Shown here piece after piece: positions 43,556 through 55,935 of a stretch of 64,000 nt of DNA. The stretch covers positions 5,640,623 through 5,704,622 of the forward strand of contig JAJEKV010000027.1 of assembly GCA_021234155.1 (NCBI GenBank), given 5' to 3'. Source of the stretch: Isoetes taiwanensis (Eukaryota > Streptophyta > Lycopodiopsida > Isoetales > Isoetaceae). Within the stretch, counting starts at the first letter, position 1. Every line of letters begins with the position of its first letter. The notes below the pieces were generated by a model. The model searched no databases. It had not been told where the DNA came from and saw nothing but the letters and a program-made list of their open reading frames with translations. A program made the position numbers and the translations under genes.

Positions 43556-44749
43556 CTACACCATGGTTGCAGGCCATCTGTATAAACGCGGTAAAGACAT
43601 GGTCCTCCGTCGTTGTGTAGTCCCCTCATGAGGTGCGACATTGTTCGACAAGCCCATGGCCGGGCTTGGTGGTGGTCATTTTAGTGGTGACGCCGCGACG
43701 CGCAAAATTCTTTTGGCGGGGATACTTTTGGCCCATGCTCTTCAAAGATGCCCACACTTATGCTGCGCGACGTGTGGCGTCTGTCGGCGTGTGGGAAAGC
43801 CGACCCGTGGCGGCTCTTCCCTTGGCGCCCGGCCGCCCACGCCACTTCCCTTCAAGCAAATGGGGAATGGACTTTGTGGGGCCCATGGACCCGTGGCACC
43901 GCGTGCCCGCTATATTTTGGTCATCCGGATTATGCTACCAAATGGGCGGAAGCTTGTGCACTTTCGACTTAACTTTGCTACCGGCCGCGACCAAGGTTCT
44001 CTACACGCACATCATCACGCGTTTTGGTTGTCCCACGGAACTTGTTAGTGATCGTGGCATGCATTTTGTAAATCATACCATCAAGGAGCTGACGGATTAC
44101 CTTCACATACAGCACAGGAAGAGTACACCTTACTATCCTCAAGGAAATGGCTTGACTGAAAGTACCAATAAGACTCTCATCACTGTTCTCAAGAAAATTT
44201 GTGACGCTTCTCGTACAGATTGGCAAGACAAGTTGCCTACTGTTCTTTGGGCCTACAACACCAGTTTCAAAATCGCTATTGGCCACACTCCTTTCAAATT
44301 GGTTTATGGTCAAGAAGCTCTCATGCCTTTTGAATATATTCTTCCGACTCTCCGATTCCAACCTGCTACAGCCCATAATCCACCTGCTGCACTAAAGACA
44401 GTTGGATGAACTTAGGCGAGATGCTTACATTCGTGTTCTTCATGGACAACAGTTGCAGAAATCGTTGCATGACAAACGTCTTAAAACCAAAACATTCAAA
44501 GAAGGTGATTTAGTTCTTCTTTATGATTCTCGTTACAAAAATTTTCCGGGCAAGTTAAAGTTTAGGTGGCTTGGTCCTTATCAAATTATTCAAGTTGTTC
44601 AACCCAGTGTTTTCAAACTGGCCGAGTTAGATGGCACTCCATTACCGACTCTGGTTAATGGCTTTCGCCTTAAACAATTTCATATCGAAGCTACACACAG
44701 TTCTACACAAGATGCACCACAAAGTTCTGATACAACAGATAGTGACTAA
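43556..44749 (+). pseudogene. Gypsy E: integrase with GPY module
   Basis: The zinc region is scrambled by frameshifts at 43620-43800 (CARRVASVG and ACGK traces). The core is read at 43860-44390: WGMDFVGPMDP, FGCPTELVSDRGMHFVN (second Asp), YYPQGNGLTESTNKTL (catalytic Glu) and LWAYNTSFKIAIGHTPF. A shift at about 44400 leads into the C-terminal module at 44402-44749 with KFKEGDLVLLYDSR-like sequence, KLKFRWLGPYQIIQV (GPY/F motif) and LNGFRLKQFH-like NGFRLKQFH. The tail ends SDTTDSD with no chromodomain. Confidence 0.88.
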
Positions 44750-45673
44750 AAGCGGCATATTTATATTACTAGAGGCAAATTACAAAATGTGAGCCTTGCT
44801 CACTATCTTCCGCTATGAGCAGTGCTCTATTTACAAAATGGGCAGCGCCCTATCTACAAAATCCTAAGTTAAAAACCCCTCTACTCCGGGTTTGGAGCAG
44901 AGGTGATGCGGAGGATGTGGTAGTAGTTCTGCTCCGGATCCCAGCGCAGATGAACCACCACTTCCATGGGGATGCTCAGCCATCCCACTGCACCAGCCAT
45001 CCATAGGGATGCCACAGTTGTGGCATTTCCACAGGTCCAGACAGTTCATTTTACAGGTGATCCATTCCTGGCAATTGCTAGGCATAGTGCAGTTCTCGTT
45101 CAAACCAGCCGCTGCCATACTCATCGTCGCCAAGGGTGTCTCAGCTTCGCCCACTGCTCGTCTTATACAGCCCAACCGATGAGACTCCTGTCGACGTGGC
45201 CCAATCAGAAAAAATCGCAGACGTGGTTGCAATGCAAGGTCGTTTCTAAATTGGAATCTTTTCTCCCGCCGCATATCTAGCAATGGTACCTTCTGACACC
45301 TTCGTTTTAATGATATCCCACTTCGAGTTGCCCGCATTAAATGACATTCCTTCTTTTCACGCCCGTCGAACATTAATATGTGTACCTTCGCCAGCTGTCA
45401 CATCCGATCGTTCCTTTACGTCTCATCTCCACCGTTCATTGCTTCTCCCTTAACTGCTTAGGGACTTAGCCAAATTTTTGCCTCTCAATCGACTCCTTCG
45501 CATCTCTTGCCACCTGGCATCATCAACGGTCGCCGCTTCATTCTCATCATGCCCCTTCGCAAAACACTTGTGCGCCCTAAATACCTTTTCGTCCATCTTC
45601 GCTTTCGTCTTCCGCTCTCCGCCCTCCGGCTTCTCAAGATAGTTCTTCCTGTTCCTATCCGACGCTCTTCGAC
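44750..45673 (+). other. Gypsy E spacer between pol and the extra ORF
   Basis: About 920 bases contain no sense ORF. A 169-codon minus-strand ORF (45373-44864) is Cys/Trp-rich without recognisable domains, and I treat it as chance. The spacer may hold a promoter or splice acceptor for the downstream ORF. I see no decisive motif. Confidence 0.5.
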
Positions 45674-48335
45674 ATGACTGCTTCACCCAAATTTCCTCAA
45701 CTTCAAGCTTCTGCTCCACGGGATCCGGCTCTTTTTGAGTCCGTGACCTTCTCGACACCCACTTTTTGCGAAGCCCTCGTTGGTCCGAGTCGTGAAGTGG
45801 CAGAACGCCACGAGCTTTACGAATTCTCCCAACAGGACCTCCCTGCACCAAATCTGGAGCAATTGAAGCAGTTTGTCGCTCATATTGTCAACAGCCCGGA
45901 AGGATATGCTACCACGATCGATGGCACCACCATTTTGCTTACTCAGCCTCTGATTTCTGAGGTATTCCACATTCCTCTTAAAAAACCTTCTTTATCTTGG
46001 GCTGCCTTACAGGACCTGGATGTCACTAAGTTCGGCGCAGTTCCTTATCAAGCCAACATGCATCGCCTCACAAATATTGCCAAGTCCCATGACACTTTTG
46101 TCAAGTTTCTGTGGCGCAAATTGCTTGGGTATTCCATCAAGAACACCCATATCAATAAACCGTTCTACAATGTTGTTATCACGGCCATCCGCTCCACTCA
46201 CCATATTGATTGGCCACAAATGCTGTTCTTCAGACTCCTTCATGAAGTGGATCGCATTAGGGCTGCCCCCTCCTCCGTCTTTGAAGCCTCCGTGGATGGC
46301 CATCTTCAAGCCCTCATCTGTCATTACCTTCCTCATCCTGGGTCTCCTTCCATTTCTCATGCATCCACTCAGCAATCTTTTCATTCACTTCCTCAAAACC
46401 AACAGGCTGCAACTTCACGCCATATTTCTCCTGGTCATGTTCAACACAACACCACGCATGTTACTGTCTCTTCATCCACAGAAACTGTGCCCTCCACCTC
46501 TCATCATGTCTCTCAGACATCCCAGACAAGGCAACAACAGGGCCCTGCACCTCCACATCCTCGCCAGCTCCTGTATCAATATCAGCAGGATGTTCAGGCC
46601 GTGGTCCTCAAGTTACAAGAATCCCAAGAAGTTCTCATGCACGGAGTTCAAGCGTCCCTGGAGGCCTCGGACGCTGTTCAAAGGGATCTTCAAGTTGCCC
46701 ACACGCAAGCTTAATCCCTGGAAGACAAACTTCAGGAAAAGCACGAGGCTCTTTTACAGGCCCGTGAGGATTTAAAGAATGCAAACGATCAGACCAGCCT
46801 GCTTGCTGATCAACAGGCTCAGTTACAAACCACAATTCAGGAATTGCTGGAGCAGGTCAAGGCCAAGGATACCCTCCTGGGCGACAAGGACAAAGACCTT
46901 GCCAAACTTAACACCTTGTATACTGAGCTTTCTCAGAGTTATAGCACTCAAGTCCATGACCTTACAGAACGTGATGCTCGAATTGCCTCCTTAGAAGCTC
47001 AGCTTTCCACGCTAACTACTCAGCTCACGCCTCTCCAGGATCAGCTTATGGAGGCTAAGAAACAGAAGATTATTGATGACGCAGAGATTGCCACGCTTCG
47101 CCTCCATCCTCCTGGGCCATCCTCTTCACATGGCATGCTCTCTCATAAACGGGTCCGTGATCAGTCACGTCTTCTGCTAGAAAAGGAAAACCGAGCAAGC
47201 TGTTCAATCTGCAGAAGAGGCCCAAAATAAGCAGGAGGGCTATATTGATATCGTTACCCACATCCCTGTGGATTTCTCTACTCCTTCCAGTTATCTGGAC
47301 TATGTGGTTGCCCGACGCCACCTTTTCCTTCTGAAGTGGTACGCGGCTGACGGCCAGATTAATCAACAGCCACTCCGCAGTGCGGATTTTCTAAGGATCT
47401 GGCCGGATCTTTCTATTGAAGACAAAGGCTTACTTTGTGCCCTCTTGGTTTTTGATCAGATCGCCTGTGAAGACCCGGATTTGGTCATCTTCCGAATTGT
47501 TCAGCCAGTGGCCTATATTTTTCATGACTTCTATCTGGCTGACATACACGATAAATTCCAAGATGAGGCCCATCGTGTTTTTCGAGGCAACTCCCATGCT
47601 GCTTGGTTGTTATTGGACACCAACCGGTATTTAAAGGATAATGATCAGTCTCTCACTTTTGGACAGGAGTACATGCCTGAACTTGCTCATCACTTACCTC
47701 TGTGGCAGGCTGAAACACTGGAACAGGTACGGCGAAATTTAGCGCATCCTGATGATCTTCAATTTGCCCAAATTTATATGCAACACTTGGGAGGCTACAA
47801 TCAACTGCGTGGCCTTCTGGAAAGCAAGACCATACCCACGGGTTGGGTTAATCCTCCTGTCTATACTCAACTCTCTGCTTCAGAGTGGGACCAGTGGTGC
47901 CGTGCTCTTGATCCAAATCTTGTTCGTGAATTCAGGGAAATGGCTCAGCAGCCCACACCCACGGGTCTGGCTCCCTCTCCATATGCTTCATTAGGAGTCC
48001 CTCCACGCCCACGGTTTCTCACCTCTAACTGGCGTCTTCCGTTTTGGACCAAGGTCTTGGACGGCCACGCTGGGTGGACTCCTCCTCAGATCTCGACGGA
48101 TCTCCGGTGGGATCCACGTTCTGTCAGACGCTCCAATTGGGAGGATGGTGCCACCTTGGATCACACTGACAATTGGATCTACATTGCCAATGAGCGTGGT
48201 TGGCAGAAGACCGCTGATGCTGTTCATGGCCTTGATGCCTTCTTGCAGAATGTCGCCACCTCACTTGGGGCGCTTACGTTCACCGTCAAGCCGACTTGTC
48301 TTTGCTCTCAAGTGCCTCCTTGTCATTTCATTTGA
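45674..48335 (+). pseudogene. Gypsy E: sense-strand coiled-coil ORF after pol
   Basis: An ~880-codon ORF is interrupted by TAA at 46712 (same frame continues) and a one-base shift near 47190. The N-terminal globular region (SPEGYATTIDGTTILLTQPL, then ISEVFHIPLKK) resembles the N-terminal fold of plant retrotransposon putative-transposon proteins. That comparison is from memory. A Gln/Ser/His-rich linker follows, then a long coiled coil (about 46650-47100: LEDKLQEKHEALLQAREDL, LLEQVKAKDTLLGDKDKDL, RIASLEAQLSTLTTQL). A helical C-terminal domain follows (about 47260-48300), rich in Trp, with LLALLVFDQIAC-like and FQNVATSLGAL-like segments. There are no membrane segments or signal peptide, so it is not an envelope protein. 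The role is unknown. Confidence 0.7.
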
Positions 48336-48654
48336 ATCGGCAGCGCCCTATTTTTTATTGCAACCCGAATGCGGCGTCGGGTGCCCGGCCTCGGTTTGCC
48401 TTCTCGCGGAGTGCCAATTACCGTTCGCCGAGGGCACATCGCGCCCTTTGAAGACATGGTGCGCTCAAATTCCTCATTGATGCGAGATCACGCCCTTGGG
48501 CTCAACACTCGGCGCTCTTCACACACGCCGGGACCTCATCAGCAATTACCACAATGGCGCGTCCTCATTCACGTGAAGATCACTTTCGGGCTGGCGGGTT
48601 CCGCCATCGAAACGCCGTCCTTTTTCTTCACCCCCGGTGTAGTTTGGTGGGGAG

Positions 48655-49240
48655 TGTTAGTCCCATGCGTCTGAGTGCGGGACTATTCATGCATCTGACG
48701 GACCAAGTCAAGGCCAAGGATCCACGACCCGTGCGCAGGTCGATCGTCAAAGGCCCCATGAAGACCAAGCGGAACCCGCGGATCAAAAACCACGCTGCCG
48801 TCAAGAGGGCGCTTAGACAAGTGGACGCCCCGTCACCGCGTCGGCGTCGGCGTGATTTCGAGGCATTTCAAGAGGCACGCCAACATTCCTGCAAAAAGGC
48901 CTCCTTCCGTGAGTCGGCACGAAACCGGTCCAGTGTCTATATTGGGCCAAAGGCCATTGTACTATATATATGAGTAGAGCTAGCACATGAGTTTTTAGAT
49001 GAGTTTTGAGTCTTGTCTCACTTCGGTTTTCTCTCGATTGCGAGAGCTCATGTATCTTCATTGACATCAAGGAAGTTGTTCTCATTATTGCGATCTCATT
49101 GTTCTCTTTTGTTGTCTCTTCTCTTTTTTCTTGTTCTTTTTGCAAATCCCGCGTGACATAGCTTCCGGATTCTCCTGTTAGATCCAAGGGTCCTCACAGA
49201 GGTCTGTCTTGTAGGAGTTCCCGAACCCAGACCCTAAACA
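48655..49240 (+). repeat. Gypsy E 3' LTR
   Basis: This is the partner of 38156-38744. It starts TGTTAGTCCCATGCG and ends CCCTAAACA, followed by TGTTG. Confidence 0.9.
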
Positions 49241-49612
49241 TGTTGTTTATATTCTTGTATCCAAGATTTCCAAGATGTTCCATGCATGCAGTGGCAGCCA
49301 GGGATCCCCACTTAGTCATGAGGACTAACCCCAGTGAGTGCATGTGTGGTGAGAGAGCAAGGCGATGGCAGCAGTGCAACTAAGCATCGTGGTTGAGTTG
49401 GGAGCTTCTGAGTTGACGTGATAAAGTTGGATGTCAATTTATTGAGAATATTGATTTTAATATTGCTGATTATATTGAATTCAGAAGCATTTGTCCATTG
49501 AGTTTGGAGTGTAAAAGTTCAATGGTCGGTAATGAAGATTCAATTCTTCACCATCTACAGTTTTGACAAGATTCCGAGTTGCCAGGAGGGTCAACTTGGC
49601 AGACTCATCACA

Positions 49613-50158
49613 TTTGGTATCAGAGCAATGTTGGATCTTGGGGTGTTACATTAGGACAAAACTATACTGGTGGGGTACAAAAGCAGGCGTCTGGACACAT
49701 GCTGACAGCACTCATATAGCACCCCATGTGGCAGCTTGTTTAGAGTGTTACTGGTACTCGCACAGGGTAATTAGGTAATCAATAGAAATATGTAACAACT
49801 TCAATGAATGACAAGTGGTATCAGAGCAATGACAATTTGGTATCAGAGCAATGTTGGATCTTGGGGTGTTAACATTAGGGCAAAACTATGCTGGTGGGGT
49901 ACAAAAGCAGGCGTCTGGACACATGCTGATAGCACTCATATAGCACCCCATGTGGCAGCTTGTTTAGAGTGCTACTGGTACTAGCAATGGTAATTAGGTA
50001 ATCAATAGAAATATGTAACAACTCCAATGAATGACAAGTGGAATACTATGATAGAATAGCAGGTGCAGGGTGCTGATCTAAGTGTTGGGGTCGCGCTTTT
50101 TTGTACTTCACCAGCATACTTTTGCCCATTATGATCTATGGAAAATATCTTTTGATCC
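49613..50158 (+). repeat. Family F internal start with three primer-site copies
   Basis: TGGTATCAGAGC occurs at 49615, 49814 and 49838. The segment from 49614 is repeated after 223 bases (AATGTTGGATCTTGGGGTGTT…GAATGACAAGTGG), with a few differences. A related post-PBS sequence appears in reverse near 53935-54000. No ORF is present. The duplication of the replication-primer region is unusual. Confidence 0.7.
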
Positions 50159-52488
50159 TTGGGTGTAATATGGTATGTTAAGATAAAGTTGAAGGTCCAT
50201 GCTCCTGCTTCTCACATTCGCTTGACCTATTCTAGATCTTTTGAATATGCATACACATTAGCTCCTCCACTTGAAGGTATTTTGGATTACCCAACTCTTC
50301 AAGAACGTAATGCTGCATTTGCTAACGCTTTGCTTACTCCTATTGTCTTCTGCTTTGGTACACGCATTTCTAGTGCTGCTCAGGCTAGTAGAAAATCCTT
50401 TCCTAAAAATGCATGGCTTGATGCAAAATGCAAGCAGCTTAAAAACACTTGAGAATGGTCATTGAGCCAGATACACATCATAATGCCATCAAGAATTATA
50501 AGTCTGTGCTGAAACGCAAGAAGCCACGCTTTGTTGCTAAGCATCAGAAGCAAATGTTTGAATTACTGCCACGTGAGCCTCAGACCTTTTTGGCGCAAAA
50601 TATTATATTGACCACATCCTACTCTTGGACATATTCCTATGCAATAATGGGATGAGCAATTGGTCCAATTATATAATCATCCTGATTCTTAATTCTGTGC
50701 CTCCTTTGGTAGGTAATATTCTTCAATTCAAAGAGGAGGAAGTCAAAGAAGGTCTGCGATATCTATCCAATGGCAAGTCTCCTGATCTTCAAGATTTGGA
50801 TTGCTTAAATGGGGGGGTTCCGCTATTGCTTCCAATCATCACTGCTCTTTTAAATCAAACTTTGCAAGAAGGATTGCTACAAACTTGGGCTATCAGTAAG
50901 GTCATAGCAATTCACAAAGCAGGTGATAAGAATGATCCTTCAAATTATCGCATGATCATGGTCAGTTCTGTATTTTCCAAGCTCCTAGCCAATATTACTG
51001 AGAAGTAGTTGACATCACGGGCATAACATCCTAGTGTACGTGTTGTAGGACAGACATGCTTTCATCCTGGACATTCTATGATAGACCATATTTTCACATT
51101 GCACATGCTTATTGAACATAGTCGAAGCTTGAAACAAGACCTCTATATATGCTTTGTGGATTTTACTTCTGCCTTTGATACAATATCTCGCGAGCTTCTC
51201 TATGGAAGTGTTTTTGCTAAGTTTCCAGCATCGGGAACCCAAATCACTAGCAAATTGGAGTATGATAGGGTTGCCCTCTATCTCCTACACTCTTTGGCTT
51301 GTACATTGATCAATTGGAAGAATGGCTTGATTACCATGGTAGCGGAGGCCCACATTTAGCACATTGTATCATCAAGCAACTTATGTATGTTGATGATGTT
51401 TCACTTATGGCACATATCGCTCAACATTTACATGCTCTATATAGTTTTTCTGAGAACACAGACCTGCGTGTTAATCTCCAAAAGACCAAGCTCTTGGTAG
51501 TTCAATCTTCTCGACATAATGTTCTAACTTTGCACTACGATAGCCACGAAGTTGAAGATAGCTACAAGTATCTTGGTGTAGAGTTCTGTATGAACACAAT
51601 TTGGGAACAATGTATTACCAAACGTGTGACGGCTGGCTGGAGAGCACTCTATGCAATGCAAAACAATTGTTTCGAGCAGAGATTCATGATTGGTCACAGA
51701 AAGCCCACTTGTTTTGGGCTTTGGTAGAACCTGTTTTACTGTATGGTTATGAAGTATGGGGGTCTGCCATTAGTATTAGTGCTTGGGAGAGCTTAGAATG
51801 AGTGCAGAAGTTCTTTCTCACTTACAGCTTAGGAGTCAAAACTATGGTGCCCTATGCTATTCTTTTATAAGAGATAGGTTTTTGGCCTCTTCAATATTCT
51901 GCCATGAAGCGCCATCTCCACTATATCAGCAAGGTTCATCACATGGATGATGATAGGTACCCTCTTCCCATGCTTGCCATGGTTAAATCTCCCCAGTATT
52001 TGAAACGATGTTGGAAAGAGAATTGTAATGCATGGTTTGCCCACTAGTCTATGCAACTGGAACACTGCATGGTGTTTACTAGTTCTGATCCTGAGCTTTT
52101 GCAACAATATCTCGATGGTCATTTTTCTCAGAAGATATGGGATGCAGTTACCTTAGCCCAAGTTAAAACTGGTCATTATCATGCACATATAAATATCACT
52201 TTGGCACCAGGACCACAAGTTTATTTGCTTGCTTCCTTGTCCAGGAAAGTGCTTATAGCTATTGCATCAATTCACATAGGATCCCACAAGCTGCAGATTG
52301 AGACGGGTAGATGGGAGCAGCCACAATTGCCACAAGAAGTGAGATTATGTGCATGTTGCCAATTACAGGTTATTGAAGATGAAAGCCATATACTGCTAAA
52401 ATCTTCTGCTTTTGAGATGGCCAGAAATCGTTATTTGACTTTAGCACACGCTTTGACAACTTCTCAGAGCCCCATCTGTGCATAATTT
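50159..52488 (+). pseudogene. LINE-gamma, decayed endonuclease-RT ORF
   Basis: Several frames give a plus-strand LINE. A linker (AAQASRKSFPKNAWLDAKC, 50390-50430) leads to RT motifs LNQTLQEGLLQTWAISKVIA and IHKAGDKNDPSNYRMI (50850-50950). HIFTLHMLIEHSRSLKQDLY and FVDFTSAFDTISREL carry the first Asp (51090-51200). LMYVDDVSLMA (51380) carries the catalytic YVDD, followed by NLQKTKLLVV and WALVEPVLLYGYEVWGS (51710-51760). The C-terminal zinc motif IGSHKLQIETGRWEQ…CACC…EDESHILL lies at 52275-52400. At least six frame breaks show an old copy. Confidence 0.85.
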
Positions 52489-52808
52489 GTGTGACGAGCC
52501 TGCCAAGTTGACCCTCATGGCAACTCGGGATCTTGTCAAAACTTGCACTAATTATAGGTTGATATTATGGTGAAGAATTGAATCTTCCTTTTGCACAGTT
52601 GAAATTATATACTCCAAACTCAATGGGCAAATACTTATGAATTCAATATAATTATGTGAAGTTAACATCCAAAGAGTTCACTATTCTCAACAAATATAAT
52701 AGTTAACTGTGAACAATTCAACCCAGAAGCTTCGCTCAACCACGATCCTCAGCTGCACTGCTGCCATCCCTTGCTCTTTCACTGCACATGCACTCACTGG
52801 GGTTAACC
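52489..52808 (-). repeat. Family F LTR fragment (F4), reversed
   Basis: This starts TGTGACGAGCCTGCCAAG and matches the reverse complement of the right-hand part of F1 (49320-49612). The match includes the GAAGAATTGAATCTTC and CACTCACTGGGGTTA segments. It is truncated against family G sequence at about 52809. Confidence 0.7.
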
Positions 52809-55732
52809 AATAAGATAAAGCACAAGACACAAAATGACAAAAATATATCATGAACACAAAATGGCGTTGGAGAGCTCGGTGCTGACCAGATCCAATTCAA
52901 TTCTGCCTTTTCTGAAGTTTCCATGCTGAATCGGTGCTTCTCATGTAATATTCGACCATTCCTGACTTAGAATCGGCCCTTATAAATCATTACCTTCTCT
53001 ACCTTATGAATCTCCAACAAATTCATAGTTTATCATATTTGCATGCAAAAATCATGTACAGACTAATCATGGCAACTCATAGAATCTCAATTGATCAATA
53101 GCAAAATTTCACCTGAGAATTTCTTCGCACATAGACCTCTGGACCCCTTGCAATTGATTGCGCCTCCAAAGATCGTCTTCTAACTCCAAGAATCAAACTG
53201 CAGTAGAACATACATAGTGCAGTCAATTCTGACTCAACATCACTATTTCTATCATAACTTTTGCATACGGATGAGTTTCTCCCTGATCAGACCTATTCCG
53301 GAAAGCTTACTCATATATCTTTATAGCACAAGAAAAATCACCTAAAAAGGATATCGGGTTGCCGAGATATGATGCTTCAAATATTGGGCTCCAAAACTGC
53401 CCAGAATTGCTCCCTGCCTTCATGCTCTGCAACAATCCTTTTTCCAAATAGAAAAACCCTGAACTCATGCTGAATACATGTTATACATATAATACGTACA
53501 CAATTACATATACTGTCCCATCAAGTGCTCAGGTCTGTTACAGTCTCTCCTTCTAAAATTTAACCCATGTCCTCATGGGTCGTGATAGATTTACTGAAGC
53601 ATTTAGATTTACTGAAGCATTTCTGTGATTCAAATCTCAGATCAAACATAGCTCAACTCAACTCAAAACTTCAGCTCGTCTAGCAACTTACTCTACCAAT
53701 ATCATATTCCAATCTTATCAACACCACCTTAGAGTACAATTGCTATCATCTTACTAGACATGCCATAAGAAAAACCTTACCTTCAACGTCGTCAAAATTT
53801 GCTTCCCTTAGCACCTTCATCCTAACTCCAAAGCATCTATATATGACTCCTACAATCTCCAAATGTTTTTGAAATAACAATCATTAGCACAATCATATAC
53901 CTTCACTTTATTTTAATCCACCTTGTTACACCCAAGGATCCAAACCTGCAATCCACAATTCACAATGTCAACACCCAAAGATCCAATATTGCTCTGATAC
54001 CAACTCCTAACCGACATGCCCTTAACCAACTGGACAAAACTGTCTAGGCTTTTATGAGTAGTCGCTTCTACCCATTTATGCCGGTGTCTCAGGAATGCCC
54101 CACAGGCAGATTCAAGGTTCGAATACTCGAGCGGTCTACCATGGGCCCGTTACAGTCTCTCCCACTAGAACTATGCTTGTCATCGAGCGTCCAAGGTTTT
54201 ACCATGTCTACGTCATACCATGTCACAATAATTACCAAGTCTTGCAAATTACCCATGCATATAGGCACCCATGGAGACTCGAACTCGAGACCTGCTCTGA
54301 TACCAAATGTAACCACTAATGATGAAGGCAATCCTTCCAGCATGTGAAGCTCATTGCAATATTTACTAAACATGTGCCTAGATCTTGCCATTGCCGAGGC
54401 TGCCCATACAATCTAACCATGCCGACGTTCTATAACATTCAACGTTCTATAACATTTATACTTTGAATCCATTAGCTATGATGCTCTTGATAAAATACAA
54501 TGCAACAACTTAGAAACTTACAATTATGCACTCAGACTAGCAGTACTTCATGCTATAGCCACATTCGGAAACCCCCAAGCTTCACATGGCTCCCCTTGTA
54601 CCAATGTGGACCCATCTCAATCTCAATAATCCTTGATGTCAGATGACCGCTTATTCCTATTTCAAGATCCACATGCGAACTTGATGCTGAAATCCTTGAT
54701 GCCGAGGGGTCATTGACGCTCTACATCTATGCTAAGTTACTTTTCAGCATTAGCCCCATCTCCATGAGCTAAGAAAGATACTTTATCCCAATCCTTAGAA
54801 TTTTACCATAGTTAGACAATTATTCAAACAATGCATATTCTTACTACTTGTGATTATTCTGTTCAGCTCTTCATGCTCCGGTCTCCTCTGTTGCTAAGCT
54901 CAAATGCAATCCAATTCCATCTATGGGTACTTAGCTTTATATTAGGACATGCAAATAAATTGATAAAAGCAGAAAATACAAGACCAATAAGATAAAGCAC
55001 AAAACACAAAATGACAAAAACGTAACATGAACACAAAATGGCGTTGGAGAGCTCGGTGCTGATCAGATCCAATTCAGTTCTGCCTTTTCTAAAGTTTCCA
55101 TGCTGAATCGGTGCTTCTCATGTAATATTCAACCATTCCTGACTTAGAATCAGCCCTTACAGAGATGTTTCCAATCATTGATTACCTTCTCTACCTTATG
55201 AATCTCCAACAAATTCATAGTTTATCATATTTGCATGCAAAAATCATGTACAGACTAATCATGGCAACTCATAGAACCTCAATTGATTAATAGCAAAATC
55301 CCACCTGAGAATTTCTTCGCACATAGACCTCTGGACCCCTTGCAATTGATTGCGCCTCCAAAGATCGTCTTCTAACTCCAAGAATCAAACTGCAGAAGAA
55401 CATACATAGTGCAGTCAATTCTAACTCAGCATCACTATTTCTATCATAACTTTTGCATATGGATGAGTTTCGCCCTGATCATACCCATTTCAGAAAGCTT
55501 ACTCAGATATCTTTCTAGCACAAGAAGAATCACCTAAAAAAGATCTCGGGTTGCCATGATGCTTCAAAAATTGGGCTCCAAAACTGCCCAGAATTGCTCC
55601 CTGCCTTCATGCTCTGCAACAATCCTTTTTCCAAACAAAAAAACCCTGAACTCATGCTGAATACATGTTATACATGTGTAAATACGTACATAAGTACATA
55701 TACTGGCCCATCAAGTGCCCAGGTCTGTTATA
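52809..55732 (-). mobile_element. Family G coding-free LTR element
   Basis: The right LTR (5' LTR, minus strand) is 54308-55732. Its inner edge borders the primer site GCTCTGATACCA (54294-54305). The left LTR is partial (52809-53542) and matches 54985-55732 (CAATAAGATAAAGCACAARACAC… to AGGTCTGTTAYA). Next to it is a minus-strand polypurine tract (AGAAGGAGAGAC, 53543-53554). The ~750-bp interior has no ORF. A second reversed primer-like site lies at about 53989. This fits a TRIM- or LARD-like non-autonomous element. The ~97-codon ORFs near 54050-54390 are chance reads across LTR and primer region. Confidence 0.68.
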
Positions 55733-55935
55733 ATTTGGCATTATACATAGTTGAGGTACTGGATGAGTGTTTTCAATTATTGAGCCCTTAGTAGTCATCA
55801 TCGCCTACTTATATTTTCTTCTTGCTTATCTAGTATTATCATTATTGCAAAAGTTTTTCCCTTGAAAACCTTTTGAGGCAGGGGTTTTTTAATCCTAGTA
55901 GTAATGGTCGTACTATGCCATTGTACGGGTCCCAT
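55733..55935 (+). mobile_element. LINE 3' end remnant
   Basis: The 3' UTR-like sequence CCCTTGAAAACCTTTTGAGGCAGGGG followed by TTTTTT and AATCC parallels the LINE-beta end at 26655-26690 and its continuation at 35693. It shows what the target of the Penelope-like unit looked like before insertion. Confidence 0.6.

Larger units (their letters stand above)
38156..49240 (+). mobile_element. Ty3/gypsy retrotransposon E with an extra 3' ORF
   Basis: The LTRs are 38156-38744 and 48655-49240. The perfect target duplication TGTTG is at 38151-38155 and 49241-49245, inside the family F LTR. The primer site TGTCGCCCATTGCGGGTCC (38747) resembles the tRNA-Arg-type site of Tat-like gypsy elements. A polypurine TTTGGTGGGGAG abuts the 3' LTR. 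The order is gag, protease, RT, RNase H, integrase with a GPY motif, then a 2.7-kb sense ORF. There is no chromodomain. The length of 11.1 kb and the additional ORF recall the Tat/Athila side of Ty3/gypsy. Broken reading frames indicate that it is inactive. Confidence 0.92.
37676..49612 (+). repeat. Family F LTR (F1), split by gypsy E
   Basis: Without gypsy E the LTR is about 847 bp (37676-38155 plus 49246-49612). It starts TGTGAAGAGCCTGCC and ends …GGCAGACTCATCACA. The ends are ~50-bp inverted copies of each other (TGTGATGAGTCTGCCAAGTTG…CTTGTCAAAA). TGGTATCAGAGC (49615) follows at two bases, so this is a 5' LTR in + orientation. Related pieces lie at 52489-52808 (minus), about 57485-58154 (plus) and 60893-61187 (plus). 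No coding sequence is present in the LTR. Confidence 0.72.

Noticed and set aside
44864-45373. 169-residue minus-strand ORF in gypsy E
   Set aside because: Cys/Trp-rich composition with no domain. It lies in a non-coding spacer and opposes the element's transcription.
45674-48335. Envelope-like protein of gypsy E
   Set aside because: No signal peptide, furin-like site or membrane segment can be seen. The body is a coiled coil.
54054-54391. Overlapping ~100-residue ORFs on both strands
   Set aside because: They lie across the primer site and LTR start of element G, have no recognisable domain, and mirror each other on the two strands.
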